Source: an uncultured bacterium | GTDB taxonomy: Bacteria > Cyanobacteriota > Vampirovibrionia > Gastranaerophilales > Gastranaerophilaceae | DNA length: 64,000 bases | Direction: 5' to 3' | NCBI GenBank assembly: GCA_902776035.1 | Contig: CACYOO010000007.1 | Location: 112,310 to 176,309, forward strand | Part shown: positions 15,907-24,520 of the stretch, piece by piece | Numbering within the stretch: the first letter of the stretch is position 1 | Layout of the letters: every line of letters begins with the position of its first letter | Position numbers and translations under genes: made by a program | Notes under the pieces: generated by a model | The model's database searches: none | Seen by the model: only the letters and a program-made list of their open reading frames with translations | Told to the model about the DNA's origin: nothing

Positions 15907-18287
15907 ATAAGTTTTAATATTAAATTTCCTATAATATAAACAATATAAGCAACAATCCATGCAATAGAACACTGAACAAGAATAATAAATGCAACATATC
16001 GTTTGCCTAATTCACGTCTTACTGTTGCAATTGTTGCAACGCAAGGAGTGTATAAAAGGCAGAATACTAAAAATACAAAAGCTGTTAGATTTGTAAATAG
16101 TAACGGCAGATTTTCTGTATTTCCACCCATAAGAACGCTGAGAGTACTTACAACACTTTCTTTAGCCATAAAACCCGTTATAAAAGCTGTCGATACTCTC
16201 CAATCAGTTATACCTAATGGTGAAAATATCGGTACAAGGCAATTTCCAAGCAAAGCTATTAAACTATCAGCAGAATTTGTTACAAGATTTAATTTGGCAT
16301 CAAATGTTTGTAAAAACCAAATTATAATAGTAGCCCAGAATATTATTGTAAAAGCTTTTGTAGCAAAATCTTTTGCTTTTTGTACAATTAATCGATATAC
16401 GTTTATCGGACTCGGTAATCTGTAATTTGGTAATTCCATTACAAAGGGTACAGGTTTTCCTCTAAACATAAATTTTTTCATAAATAAAGCAAATATTATA
16501 CCGACAATAATACCGATTAAGTATAAACTCATTACTACTAAAACTCTATGTTCTTTGAAAAATGCCGCTGTAAATAATGAGTAAATAGGAAGTTTAGCAG
16601 AGCAGCTCATAAATGGAGTTAAAAGGATAGTCATTTTTCTATCTCTTTCTGACGGTAATGTTCTTGTTGCCATAATAGCAGGAACAGAACAACCAAATCC
16701 TATAAGCATAGGGACAAAACTTCTTCCTGATAAACCTATTTTTCTTAGCATTTTATCCATTACAAATGCTACACGAGCCATATAACCACTATCTTCCAGT
16801 ATAGATAGGAAGAAAAACAGAACAACTATTATAGGTAAAAAACTTAATACGCTTCCTACACCTGCAAATATACCGTCAATAATCAAAGAATGTACAATTT
16901 CATTAAGTCCATAGGCGGTTAAAGCAGAATCTGCTATTTTGGTAATCCATTGTATGCAAAAATCCATTATTTCAGATAAGAACATTCCCAACGGTCCGAA
17001 TGTAAAGTAAAAAATTAGTGCCATTATCGTAAAAAATGATATTATGGCTGTATATTTACCTGTCAAAATTTTATCGGCATTGACTGTTATTTTATATTCT
17101 AAAGAATCTTCCGGTTTTTGAACGTATTTATCACATAATCCGGTTATGAAAGAAAATCTCATATCCGCAAGAGCTGCTTCTTTGTCAATACCTCGTTCCT
17201 GTTCCATTTCTTTTATAATATGACGGCAGGTTTTTAATTCATTTTCATCAAGTGCAAGTATGTCTAAGATTAATTTATCTCCCTCTACAAGCTTTGTTGC
17301 AGCAAATCTTTCAGGTATTTGAACCGCATGTGCATGGTCTTCTATCAAATGGACTATTGAGTGAATACATCTGTGTATGGATGCTTCGTTTTTATCTTCA
17401 TTATTACAAAAATCAAGACGTTTTGGTTTTTCTTCGTATCTTGCAACATTTATTGCGTGTTCTACAAGTTCATCTATACCTTCATTTTTTGCTGCTGATA
17501 TTGGTATAACAGGTATTCCTAAAGCAGCTTCTAAACCATTTATGTCTATACTTCCACCATTATTATGCACTTCGTCCATCATATTTAAGGCAATTACCAT
17601 TGGAATATTAAGTTGTATTAGTTGCATTGTTAGGTATAAATTTCGTTCAATGTTTGTAGCATCAACGATATTTATTATACCGTCTGGTTTTTGGTTAAGT
17701 ATAAAATCTCTTGTTACAATTTCTTCTTTACTGTATGGAGATAGTGAATATATTCCGGGTAAATCGGCAATCGTAACATCAGAATATTCTTTTACTATTC
17801 CCTCTGTCATATCAACGGTTACACCAGGAAAATTTCCTACGTGTTGGTTTGAACCGGTTAATTGATTAAAAAGAGTTGTTTTGCCGCAGTTTTGATTACC
17901 TACAAGAGCAAATTTTACTTTCTTTTTGGTTGGTTTACGTTTATTTTTTTTCGGTGTATCTATTATTTCTCCAATATCTGTACGTTCGGATGTTGAAAAA
18001 TTCTTAAAAGTTCTTTTTCTAACGGTATCAGTTTCGTGTATTTCTGATATTGTAATATTTGCTGCATCAGATTTTCTTATGGTAAGTTCGTAGCCCCTTA
18101 AACGTATTTCTAAAGGATCTCCCATAGGTGCAGTTTTTACTAATGTTACTTCAACACCCGGAGTTATACCCATATCAAGTATATGATGTCTTAGTGCTTT
18201 ATCTTTGCAATCAATTGAGATTACTATTGCATCTTTTTTTGTACCTAATTTATCAAGTGTTGATATTTCTTTTTCTGTACCGTCCAT
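15903..18287 (-). CDS. feoB: Ferrous iron transporter FeoA-FeoB fusion
   Basis: The start is placed at 18287, 7 bases after GGAG. Residues ~5-80 are a FeoA (SH3-like) domain with the DMGITPGVEVTLVKTAPMGDP motif. Residues ~120-280 are the FeoB G domain: FALVGNQNCGKTTLFNQLTG (P loop) and DLPGIYSL (G3). The C-terminal ~400 residues contain the Gate and core membrane segments, including FVPMLIGFGCSVPAIMATR. The protein imports Fe2+ across the inner membrane. FeoA is usually a separate gene, so the fusion is notable though seen in some other bacteria. No FeoC gene follows. It is monocistronic and convergent with the nucleotidyltransferase gene. Confidence 0.95.
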   Translation of the reverse strand: MDGTEKEISTLDKLGTKKDAIVISIDCKDKALRHHILDMGITPGVEVTLVKTAPMGDPLEIRLRGYELTIRKSDAANITISEIHETDTVRKRTFKNFSTSERTDIGEIIDTPKKNKRKPTKKKVKFALVGNQNCGKTTLFNQLTGSNQHVGNFPGVTVDMTEGIVKEYSDVTIADLPGIYSLSPYSKEEIVTRDFILNQKPDGIINIVDATNIERNLYLTMQLIQLNIPMVIALNMMDEVHNNGGSIDINGLEAALGIPVIPISAAKNEGIDELVEHAINVARYEEKPKRLDFCNNEDKNEASIHRCIHSIVHLIEDHAHAVQIPERFAATKLVEGDKLILDILALDENELKTCRHIIKEMEQERGIDKEAALADMRFSFITGLCDKYVQKPEDSLEYKITVNADKILTGKYTAIISFFTIMALIFYFTFGPLGMFLSEIMDFCIQWITKIADSALTAYGLNEIVHSLIIDGIFAGVGSVLSFLPIIVVLFFFLSILEDSGYMARVAFVMDKMLRKIGLSGRSFVPMLIGFGCSVPAIMATRTLPSERDRKMTILLTPFMSCSAKLPIYSLFTAAFFKEHRVLVVMSLYLIGIIVGIIFALFMKKFMFRGKPVPFVMELPNYRLPSPINVYRLIVQKAKDFATKAFTIIFWATIIIWFLQTFDAKLNLVTNSADSLIALLGNCLVPIFSPLGITDWRVSTAFITGFMAKESVVSTLSVLMGGNTENLPLLFTNLTAFVFLVFCLLYTPCVATIATVRRELGKRYVAFIILVQCSIAWIVAYIVYIIGNLILKLI

Positions 18288-18424
18288 TTGAAATCTCCAA
18301 ATAAATTCTAGCACTAAATTATTATTTTATAAATAATGAAATTTTAACAAAATATACATCATTTAGTTGATACCAAAAAGCTAAAAAAAAAGCATAATAT
18401 ATATGAGATTTGGAGAAGGCAAAT

Positions 18425-18805
18425 ATGCTCAACGGGATTAACAATGATAATGATAACAGTTTAATAAATGCAAGACTAAACTCGCAAAATGGCATTGCAG
18501 GTGTTGTTACTAATCCTATTGGTAATGTTAATCCTTATTCAAAGGAAAATAAGTTTAATTTTATTGATGAAAGTGCAATTTCAACAGATGCTTACAGATT
18601 ATATGAACATGAATGTGATGTAAAGCAGTTTACAAAGCTTGCTTTAACAGGAATAGAGAATGTTGATGAAGATAATGAACGAGTAGAAGCACTTTTTAAT
18701 GAAGGTGTAATTAATCCTTTCTTAGTTGATGATTTTGAAACTCTTGCAGAAGTTTTTTCGAATAATGATAAGTTTATGCAGGATATTGAATTTAACACAT
18801 TATAA
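18425..18805 (+). CDS. Hypothetical protein (126 aa)
   Basis: ATG at 18425 lies a few bases after GGAGAAGG; an upstream TTG at 18410 would overlap that ribosome binding site. The protein is acidic and Asn/Asp-rich at the N-terminus (NNDNDNSLINARLN). Its C-terminus has two short helices (VEALFNEGVINPFLVDDF and TLAEVFSNNDKFMQDIEF). No signal peptide, Cys or membrane segment is seen and no family is recognised. It is followed 14 bases later by the TPR gene, which has its own -10 box, so the two may be expressed separately. Confidence 0.6.
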   Translation: MLNGINNDNDNSLINARLNSQNGIAGVVTNPIGNVNPYSKENKFNFIDESAISTDAYRLYEHECDVKQFTKLALTGIENVDEDNERVEALFNEGVINPFLVDDFETLAEVFSNNDKFMQDIEFNTL

Positions 18806-18807
18806 TC

Positions 18808-18813
18808 TATAAT
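18808..18813 (+). promoter_or_regulatory. -10 box 6 bases before the TPR gene ATG (leaderless arrangement)
   Basis: TTGAAT (18786-18791), 16 bases, TATAAT (18808-18813), then 6 bases to ATG at 18820. Transcription would start at or beside the start codon; no ribosome binding site is present. Confidence 0.5.
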
Positions 18814-18819
18814 TAGGTT

Positions 18820-20028
18820 ATGACCGAAAATCAAACAAGTATAGTTAGTAATAATGCAGCAACATTAGAAAAAATGGTAATTGCTGCTGATAAGTTATAC
18901 GATAACAAAGAATATCTCAAAGCTTTAAATTTGTATAACGATATTTTATTGTATACTTCTAATTCTGATATATATGTCAAAATGGGTAACTGTTATAACA
19001 AAACAGGTGATGAAACACAAGCAATAGAGTTTTGGCAGAAAGCTATTGAATTAGATTCCATGAATTCAGATGCTTTTATTAATATAGGTAATACGTATTA
19101 TCTAAAGAATGATTATGAACATGCGATTTCATTTTGGATGGCAGCGCTTGTTGCTATGCCGGAAGAACCTACGGCAAACTTAAATCTTGCTGTAGTTTAC
19201 ACTTTAAAGGAAATGCCATCAGAAGCTTACAAGTACTATGAAAGATATTTAAAATATGCTCAAAATAAAAATTCAGATAAGTACAAACAAATTCATCAGA
19301 AAATTGAAAAAAATAAAAAGCTTGCTGATAATTATTTAAAACTCGGATATGAGTACCAATGTCAAAATGATAGATTTTCAGCATTAAAATGCTATAAAAG
19401 GGCTGAAATGTATTATCCTAATTTTTCAAAAATACCGCTTAATATCGGCTCTTTGTATTATGCGGATAACAATTTTGAAGAAGCTGTAAAATATTGGACT
19501 AAAGCTTTTTATCTTGATTCTTCATACTCAAAAATACTGTGTAATTTGGCTGTAACTTATGATAGTTTACAAAAGTATGATTATGCTTATTGTTATTATA
19601 ATCTTTATCTTAATAAAATAGCCAATAATCCTGATGAATTATCAAAAGTAAGTGCAAGATGTTTAAAAATAAAACCTTATCTTAATGCAAATCCTTACTT
19701 AATAGAAAACCATTTAAGATTTGCACAAAAAGCTTTTTCAGAATGTAATTATGTAAAAGCAATAAATGAATTTAATAATTATATAATTTTAAATCCAAAT
19801 GAAAAGAAAAAATATTCGGAAATCATATATAATATTGAAAATTACTTATATCCGGAATATAAAATAATAAAACTATGTCAAAAACATGGGAATACATTAT
19901 TTACGGAAAAAAAATTTAAGGATGCAAGTAAATATTTTGCAAGAATATTGATTCTTAGTGAAAACGGTTCTGTGGAATTTACCGATGCAAAAAGAAAGTT
20001 GACAGCATGTATACAACATTCCTTATAA
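18820..20028 (+). CDS. Tetratricopeptide-repeat protein
   Basis: A 402-residue protein made almost entirely of TPR units. Examples are AIEFWQKAIELDSMNSDAFINIGNTYYLKNDYEHAISFWMAALVAMP (residues ~65-115, quoted here only as a pattern) and later YYPNFSKIPLNIGSLYYADNNFEEA and SKILCNLAVTYDSLQKYDYAYCYYN. About eight repeats are visible, with a charged break near residue 155. No signal peptide is present, so it is probably a cytoplasmic scaffold. It lacks a ribosome binding site and has a -10 box 6 bases upstream. Its end overlaps the Cys-cluster gene by 22 bases. The partner proteins are unknown. Confidence 0.8.
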   Translation: MTENQTSIVSNNAATLEKMVIAADKLYDNKEYLKALNLYNDILLYTSNSDIYVKMGNCYNKTGDETQAIEFWQKAIELDSMNSDAFINIGNTYYLKNDYEHAISFWMAALVAMPEEPTANLNLAVVYTLKEMPSEAYKYYERYLKYAQNKNSDKYKQIHQKIEKNKKLADNYLKLGYEYQCQNDRFSALKCYKRAEMYYPNFSKIPLNIGSLYYADNNFEEAVKYWTKAFYLDSSYSKILCNLAVTYDSLQKYDYAYCYYNLYLNKIANNPDELSKVSARCLKIKPYLNANPYLIENHLRFAQKAFSECNYVKAINEFNNYIILNPNEKKKYSEIIYNIENYLYPEYKIIKLCQKHGNTLFTEKKFKDASKYFARILILSENGSVEFTDAKRKLTACIQHSL

Positions 20029-20453
20029 GAGTAAAACATAATTTTGATATAATAAAAAAATTCCTTTATACAAAAATATTGCGTAAAAAGTATTATAGGA
20101 CAGGTCATTGTAATTGCTGCGGAGAGTGCTGCCAGCATATTTATGTAAAACATGGAAATAAAGTAATAAAAACAGAAAAACAATTTGAATATTTACAGTT
20201 ATTACACAGGTTCTATACTTATTTGGAAGTAATAGGAAGTGATGAAATAGGTTTAATTTTTTCCTGCAAAATGTTGAAAGATAATAAATGTAGTATTCAT
20301 AAAAGTCGTCCTGGAATATGCAGACGTTATCCTCAGGAGGAAATATTTATGATGGGCGGTGGATTAGCAGAAAAATGCGGTTATAAATTAGAGCCGATTA
20401 TCCCTTTTTCGGAAGTGTTTGAAAATGTTCTTAAGAATAATGACAAAAAGTAA
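20007..20453 (+). CDS. YkgJ-type Cys-cluster (zinc/iron-chelating) protein
   Basis: This 148-residue protein carries the family pattern of clustered cysteines: HCNCCGECCQH near residue 33 (CxxCxxCC), FSCKMLKDNKCSIHKSRPGICRRYP near residues 88-112 and a further Cys in AEKCGYKLEP. The UPF0153/YkgJ family is thought to bind Zn or an Fe-S cluster and some members act in protein or surface modification, but the function here is not established. It overlaps the TPR gene by 22 bases, so it is probably translated by coupling. An alternative later start cannot be excluded, since no ribosome binding site is obvious. Confidence 0.8.
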   Translation: MYTTFLIRVKHNFDIIKKFLYTKILRKKYYRTGHCNCCGECCQHIYVKHGNKVIKTEKQFEYLQLLHRFYTYLEVIGSDEIGLIFSCKMLKDNKCSIHKSRPGICRRYPQEEIFMMGGGLAEKCGYKLEPIIPFSEVFENVLKNNDKK

Positions 20454-20471
20454 TGTATAGTGGATTTTATA

Positions 20472-21548
20472 TTATAAAACCATATCTTCAAAATTCATAG
20501 TATCATTATAACTGAACATGTGTATAAAAGTGTACAAAGCTTCAGGCATAAAATATTTTGTCCCTAGTTCCAATAATGCCCTAACTGCATCTTTTGTATT
20601 TTTTACAGGAGTATTTGTTCTATTGAAAGATAAATTGTCAAAGTAGTTGCAAATATGTATTATTTGACTTTCTTTAGATATTAAATCTCCTGACTTATTC
20701 ATAGGATATCCTGAACCGTCATTATTTTCGTGATGTTCTAATGCGACAAGACAAATATTCTCCGGCATTTTCATTTTTTCTTTTAAAAATTTATAACCTA
20801 ATCTTGTATGGGATTGTATAATTTTTTGCTCTTGATTCGAAATATTTTGTTTATTTAAAATATTCTCATTTATAAGGTATTTACCTATATCATGCAGTAA
20901 ACCGGCAAGAACCATATCTGAAATAGCCGCTTCACCTAAATCCATTTTTCTTGCTACAAAACCTGCTAAAATAGCTACATTTAATGAATGGCATTTTTGG
21001 TATTCTCCAATTAATTTTATTTGTGAAGAATACATAACCTTGCCTGATGCCCTGTATATTATATCCTGCAAAATTTTATCACGAATATTTAAAAATAAGT
21101 TTGATGATTCATCTATGCTTCTAATTTTTAAACCATTTATAGTATCATGATAAAAAGACTTAATTTTTATTTGATTTTGAGGGTCTATTTTTGAGGTTTT
21201 GTTTATAGGACCTTTATAATTTGCTATATTTACCTCGTCAACAACAGTATTACTTTTTAATGTTTGATTAGGATTCATATCAAATTTTTCTACAATGCGA
21301 GTATCATTATTAGATAAAGATTTCAATATATCATCCGCAGTCTGTTGTTCTTGATTTTTATTTGCACGATTGTTGTTATTTTTTGTTTCATCATCATCTC
21401 TGAATAAATTTTCAACATGTCTTAATTGGAGCAGCTTTCCGGGAGTTAATACTTCTCCTGCAGAAAGTAATTTCTCTCCAAATTCTGAATAAATATTAAA
21501 CGGTAATATTTTATAATTAATAAGTTCTTCGGTTGTAACTTTTTTCAT
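20472..21548 (-). CDS. HD-GYP domain protein (predicted cyclic-di-GMP phosphodiesterase)
   Basis: The N-terminal ~65 residues include LSAGEVLTPGKLLQLRHV, typical of the region before HD-GYP domains. A Gln/Asn-rich linker follows. From ~180 the HD-GYP domain is clear: KCHSLNVAILA, LLHDIGKYLI (the HD pair), IIQSHTRLGY, and HHENNDGSGYP (the GYP signature). Such proteins hydrolyse cyclic di-GMP, a regulator of motility and surface polymers. The start at 21548 is preferred: TATAAT lies 6 bases before that ATG (leaderless pattern). An ATG at 21563 is in frame but lies upstream of the -10 box. There is no receiver domain, so its input is unknown. Confidence 0.85.
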   Translation of the reverse strand: MKKVTTEELINYKILPFNIYSEFGEKLLSAGEVLTPGKLLQLRHVENLFRDDDETKNNNNRANKNQEQQTADDILKSLSNNDTRIVEKFDMNPNQTLKSNTVVDEVNIANYKGPINKTSKIDPQNQIKIKSFYHDTINGLKIRSIDESSNLFLNIRDKILQDIIYRASGKVMYSSQIKLIGEYQKCHSLNVAILAGFVARKMDLGEAAISDMVLAGLLHDIGKYLINENILNKQNISNQEQKIIQSHTRLGYKFLKEKMKMPENICLVALEHHENNDGSGYPMNKSGDLISKESQIIHICNYFDNLSFNRTNTPVKNTKDAVRALLELGTKYFMPEALYTFIHMFSYNDTMNFEDMVL

Positions 21549-21554
21549 ATCCAC

Positions 21555-21560
21555 ATTATA
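21555..21560 (-). promoter_or_regulatory. -10 box 6 bases before the HD-GYP ATG
   Basis: TATAAT on the minus strand (21560-21555) is followed by 6 bases and the ATG at 21548, predicting a leaderless transcript. The -35 region is weak. Confidence 0.45.
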
Positions 21561-21590
21561 CATTAATTATAAAAAAAATAAATAATGTAA

Positions 21591-21671
21591 CAAAAAAAAG
21601 CTATGTACTTATAGTGCATAGCTGTTGATTAGGGATATGTGTATCTTTTCTCTAAGGAGTATGGTATTATA
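21591..21671 (-). ncRNA. Candidate small RNA between the HD-GYP gene and glnA
   Basis: On the minus strand a TATAAT box (21671-21666) predicts a start near 21659. The ~69-nt transcript would hold CTCCTTAGAGAAAAG, complementary to a Shine-Dalgarno sequence, then the hairpin AGCTATG/CATAGCT (21623-21599) with an eight-T tail. No gene lies upstream on this strand. It could be a small RNA or a leader of the HD-GYP gene. Confidence 0.4.
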
Positions 21672-21808
21672 ATATATATTTCCGGTTAAAATTAAATCGT
21701 AAATACGAATGATGTTTTAAAAAAAATCTACATTATTAAGTTTATATAAAGACATACAATAATCATGTTAAACTTTAATTTATTAAATGTAATATTAAGG
21801 AGAATATA

Positions 21809-23176
21809 ATGGAAGTAATATTTAAACATACAACAGCAAATGGTAAAAATATAACAGATGATGATATAAAAAAAATAATTAAGGAAGAAAATATAAAATT
21901 TATAGAACTTCAATTTGTTGATATAAACGGACAGGTTAAGAGTTTAACAATACCTTCAACACATATTGACAGGGCATTGAATAATGATTTAATGTTAGAT
22001 GGTTCTTCTATTAAGGGATTTAGAAGTATAGAAACATCAGATATGTGTTTTGTTCCTGATAAAAATACTTTTGTTGTATTACCATGGAGAGAATGCGAAG
22101 GTATAAATACTGCTCGTTTAATTTGTGATATACATAATGCAGATGGAACACCTTTTGAGGGTTGTCCTAGATGTAATTTGAAACGTATGATGCAGGAAGC
22201 TCAAAAAATGGGATATAGTATGAATATTGGTCCTGAAGTTGAGTTTTTCTTATTTAAAAAAGATGAAGAAAATCATGCCACTACTCAAAAAGTTGATTGT
22301 GCCGGATATTATGATATAGGCCCTGAAGATTTAGGTGAAGATATAAGATCAGAAATTGTTTTGACACTTCAAAAAATGGGGTTTGATATAGAGGCATCTC
22401 ATCACGAAGTAGCAGATAGCCAGCATGAAATTGATTTCAAATATGCTGATATTTTAACAGCAGCCGATAATGTTGTTACTTTCAAAGTTGTAGTAAAAGC
22501 TGTTGCAGCACAATATGGACTTCATGCAACATTTATGGCAAAACCGATATATGGTATCAATGGCTCAGGCATGCACTGTAATATCTCTATGTTTAAAGAT
22601 GGTGTAAATGCTTATTTTGATGATAAAACAGATACAAAATTATCAAATGAGGCAATGTATTCAATAGGCGGTCTTTTAAGAAATATTCAAGGTATAACAG
22701 CTGTAACTAATCCGACAGTAAACAGTTATAAACGTATTGTACCGGGATATGAAGCTCCTGTGTATCTTGCTTGGTCTTTGGCTAACAGAAGTGCATTATT
22801 AAGAGTTCCATCAAAAAGAGGTGTTTCAACTCGTGTTGAACTTCGTTCTCCTGATCCTTCATGTAATCCATATTTAGCTTTTGCCGTAATTTTGGGAGCA
22901 TGTCTTGACGGTATGAAAAATAAAATTAATCCGCCTGAATTAGTCGAAGCAAATATCTACGCTCTAACAGAGGAAGAAAGAAAAAAAATGGGCATTGATT
23001 CGCTTCCTGACAGTTTAAATGTTGCACTTTCAATGTTACAAAATTCAGATGTTGCAAAAGATGCATTAGGTGAACATATATATAACGAATTTATTTTAGC
23101 TAAAAACAAAGAATGGGATTCATTTAGAACTTTTGTTTCTAAATGGGAAATTGATAAATACTTAGAAAAATACTAA
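21809..23176 (+). CDS. glnA: Glutamine synthetase type I
   Basis: GlnA joins ammonia to glutamate using ATP, the main entry of nitrogen. The 455-residue protein shows the beta-grasp N-terminus (ELQFVDINGQVKSL, then LDGSSIKGF), the catalytic metal-site motif GPEVEFFLF near residue 141, the glutamate loop SGMHCNIS near 251, the ATP site NSYKRIVPGYEAPVYLAWS near 308 and RVELRSPDPSCNPYLAFA near 345. The C-terminus lacks an obvious adenylylation Tyr segment, suggesting the shorter GSI-alpha-like form regulated otherwise (inference). AAGGAG lies 9 bases before ATG. No glutamine riboswitch of the cyanobacterial glnA type was recognised upstream. Confidence 0.97.
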   Translation: MEVIFKHTTANGKNITDDDIKKIIKEENIKFIELQFVDINGQVKSLTIPSTHIDRALNNDLMLDGSSIKGFRSIETSDMCFVPDKNTFVVLPWRECEGINTARLICDIHNADGTPFEGCPRCNLKRMMQEAQKMGYSMNIGPEVEFFLFKKDEENHATTQKVDCAGYYDIGPEDLGEDIRSEIVLTLQKMGFDIEASHHEVADSQHEIDFKYADILTAADNVVTFKVVVKAVAAQYGLHATFMAKPIYGINGSGMHCNISMFKDGVNAYFDDKTDTKLSNEAMYSIGGLLRNIQGITAVTNPTVNSYKRIVPGYEAPVYLAWSLANRSALLRVPSKRGVSTRVELRSPDPSCNPYLAFAVILGACLDGMKNKINPPELVEANIYALTEEERKKMGIDSLPDSLNVALSMLQNSDVAKDALGEHIYNEFILAKNKEWDSFRTFVSKWEIDKYLEKY

Positions 23177-23185
23177 TTATAAAAA

Positions 23186-23455
23186 TTACTTATTTTTTGT
23201 TAAATATATTTGTGATAATAATTCCTTATCCTGTCTTGAAAGATGCTTTATTCTATATTCTTCTTTCAATGCTTCGGATTTGGTTTTATATTCAGCAAGA
23301 TATGCAAGTTTAATCGGTTTATTAGCTCTTGTATATTTTGCACCTTTACCGTTTTTGTGTTTTTCGTAACGTTTTTCCATATTGTTTGTATATCCGCAAT
23401 AATATGTATTATTTTCGGTTAATATTAAATATGTATAAAATTTGTTATTACTCAT
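23186..23455 (-). CDS. GIY-YIG nuclease family protein (UPF0213/YhbQ-like)
   Basis: An 89-residue single-domain GIY-YIG protein. FYTYLILTENNTYYCGYTNN is the GIY...YIG core; further on are RYEKHKNGKGAKYTR (conserved Arg/His), and the late Glu in SEALKEEYRIKHLSRQDKELL that binds metal. Family members cut branched or damaged DNA, but the role of this small class is not well defined. It is divergent from the YhcH-like gene, with only 23 bases between the two start codons, so their promoters must overlap. Confidence 0.85.
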   Translation of the reverse strand: MSNNKFYTYLILTENNTYYCGYTNNMEKRYEKHKNGKGAKYTRANKPIKLAYLAEYKTKSEALKEEYRIKHLSRQDKELLSQIYLTKNK

Positions 23456-23463
23456 AGGTTTTA

Positions 23464-23472
23464 TGTTACAAT
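23464..23472 (+). promoter_or_regulatory. Extended -10 box 6 bases before the YhcH-like ATG
   Basis: TGTTACAAT (extended TGn plus TACAAT) ends at 23472; ATG follows at 23479 after 6 bases, with no ribosome binding site. Leaderless arrangement. Confidence 0.45.
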
Positions 23473-23478
23473 TAAATT

Positions 23479-23934
23479 ATGATAAAAAACTCGTTAAAAT
23501 ATATGAAAAATTTTTGTAATTTGTCAGAGCGTTTAAAAACCGCATTAGAGTATCTGAACAAAACAGATTTAAAAAATAAACCTGATGGCAAATATGATAT
23601 TTTAAAAGATGAGATTTATATTAATATTCAGGAATATGATACAAAAGAAGAACAAAATTGCAAATGGGAAGCCCATAAACGATATATTGATATTCAATAT
23701 ATGATTTCCGGTTCTGAAAAAATAGGTGTAGGCGATATTCACAATTTTAAAAATTTAATACCTTATGATACTGAAAAAGATGTAGAATTTTTAGAAACCA
23801 ACGGTGAAACCGAAACATTAACATTAAAAGAAAATGATTTTGTTATACTCTATCCTTTTGATGTTCACAGACCTCAGATGAAAAATAAACATATATTACA
23901 TGTAAAAAAAGCTGTTGTGAAAGTTTTGGTATAG
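23479..23934 (+). CDS. YhcH/YjgK/YiaL family protein
   Basis: This 151-residue cupin-like protein contains the family blocks KWEAHKRYIDIQYMISGSEKIG (residues ~54-75) and FVILYPFDVHRPQM near residue 126, which hold the conserved His/Glu metal ligands. Relatives include NanQ, an N-acetylneuraminate anomerase, and proteins linked to sialic acid or other sugar use. No sialic acid genes are seen nearby, so the substrate is open. A plausible extended -10 box lies directly before the start codon and no ribosome binding site exists. Confidence 0.85.
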   Translation: MIKNSLKYMKNFCNLSERLKTALEYLNKTDLKNKPDGKYDILKDEIYINIQEYDTKEEQNCKWEAHKRYIDIQYMISGSEKIGVGDIHNFKNLIPYDTEKDVEFLETNGETETLTLKENDFVILYPFDVHRPQMKNKHILHVKKAVVKVLV

Positions 23935-23957
23935 CTCATTATTTGTTAATAATGCTC

Positions 23958-23998
23958 CGGGCGGGCAAATCGGTACACAAGAATTAAAAGCCCGCCCG
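23958..23998. repeat. GC-rich inverted repeat
   Basis: CGGGCGGGC (23958-23966) pairs perfectly with GCCCGCCCG (23990-23998) around a 23-base loop. This is strikingly GC-rich for the region. It is not followed by a T-run. It may be an RNA processing or stability hairpin at the 3' end of the YhcH-like gene. The remaining 24000-24220 stretch shows no gene. Confidence 0.6.
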
Positions 23999-24260
23999 AA
24001 ACTATACGCATGACTATGAATGCAGTATATCTTTATATAAACCCGTTGTACGTAAATCTAAAACCAAGAATGCAAAATCGAATACGTAATATATACTATT
24101 CTTATACCCATGTCAAAGTATAAAATAACATAATTGTGAAATAATATTAAGATAATACCAAAAAAATTTTTATTTTTGTAAAACTTTTAAAATTTAATAT
24201 TTTATCTTGCTAAAAATAAATTTCTATTATAATATTATCATGTAATAAAAGAGGTACAGA

Positions 24261-24506
24261 ATGGATCAAATTATTAAAGTTGCATGGGAATTAAATGATA
24301 ATACAGAAAACAGATACCAATTGGTATATGAAATAGCTGAGCTTGCAAAAAAACTTGTAGATGAAAATCAAGCAAGAAAAGCAAGGGAAGAATTTGGATA
24401 TGAAGAAACTTACCATGAAAGTTCATCATACAAAAAAGAAAATCCGGTAGAGCATGCTATTATGGTAAAAGCGTCAGAAGCGGATGATAACAGATTAGTA
24501 GGTTAG
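24261..24506 (+). CDS. rpoZ: RNA polymerase omega subunit (predicted)
   Basis: This 81-residue protein has the order of features of omega: a first helix with ENRYQLVYEIAELAKKLVDE (the NRY-x-L-V-x-x-x-A-x-x-A pattern, residues ~14-33), then a variable loop and KENPVEHAIMVKASEADDNR, which corresponds to the K-P-V-x-x-A-x-x-E region. Omega promotes assembly and stability of RNA polymerase. The gene has AGAGG 7 bases upstream, a TATAAT at 24228-24233, and is followed 14 bases later by the purine nucleoside phosphorylase gene. Identification rests on motif pattern only. Confidence 0.65.
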   Translation: MDQIIKVAWELNDNTENRYQLVYEIAELAKKLVDENQARKAREEFGYEETYHESSSYKKENPVEHAIMVKASEADDNRLVG

Positions 24507-24520
24507 TTTACGAGGAAAAC

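Noticed and set aside
21651..21670. AAGGAG followed by ATG, suggesting a leader peptide
   Set aside because: The frame is only three codons and the sequence is the complement of the candidate small RNA.
21624..21808. Glutamine (glnA-type) riboswitch before glnA
   Set aside because: None of the expected conserved sequence could be found; the stretch is AT-rich and better explained by promoters and the candidate small RNA.
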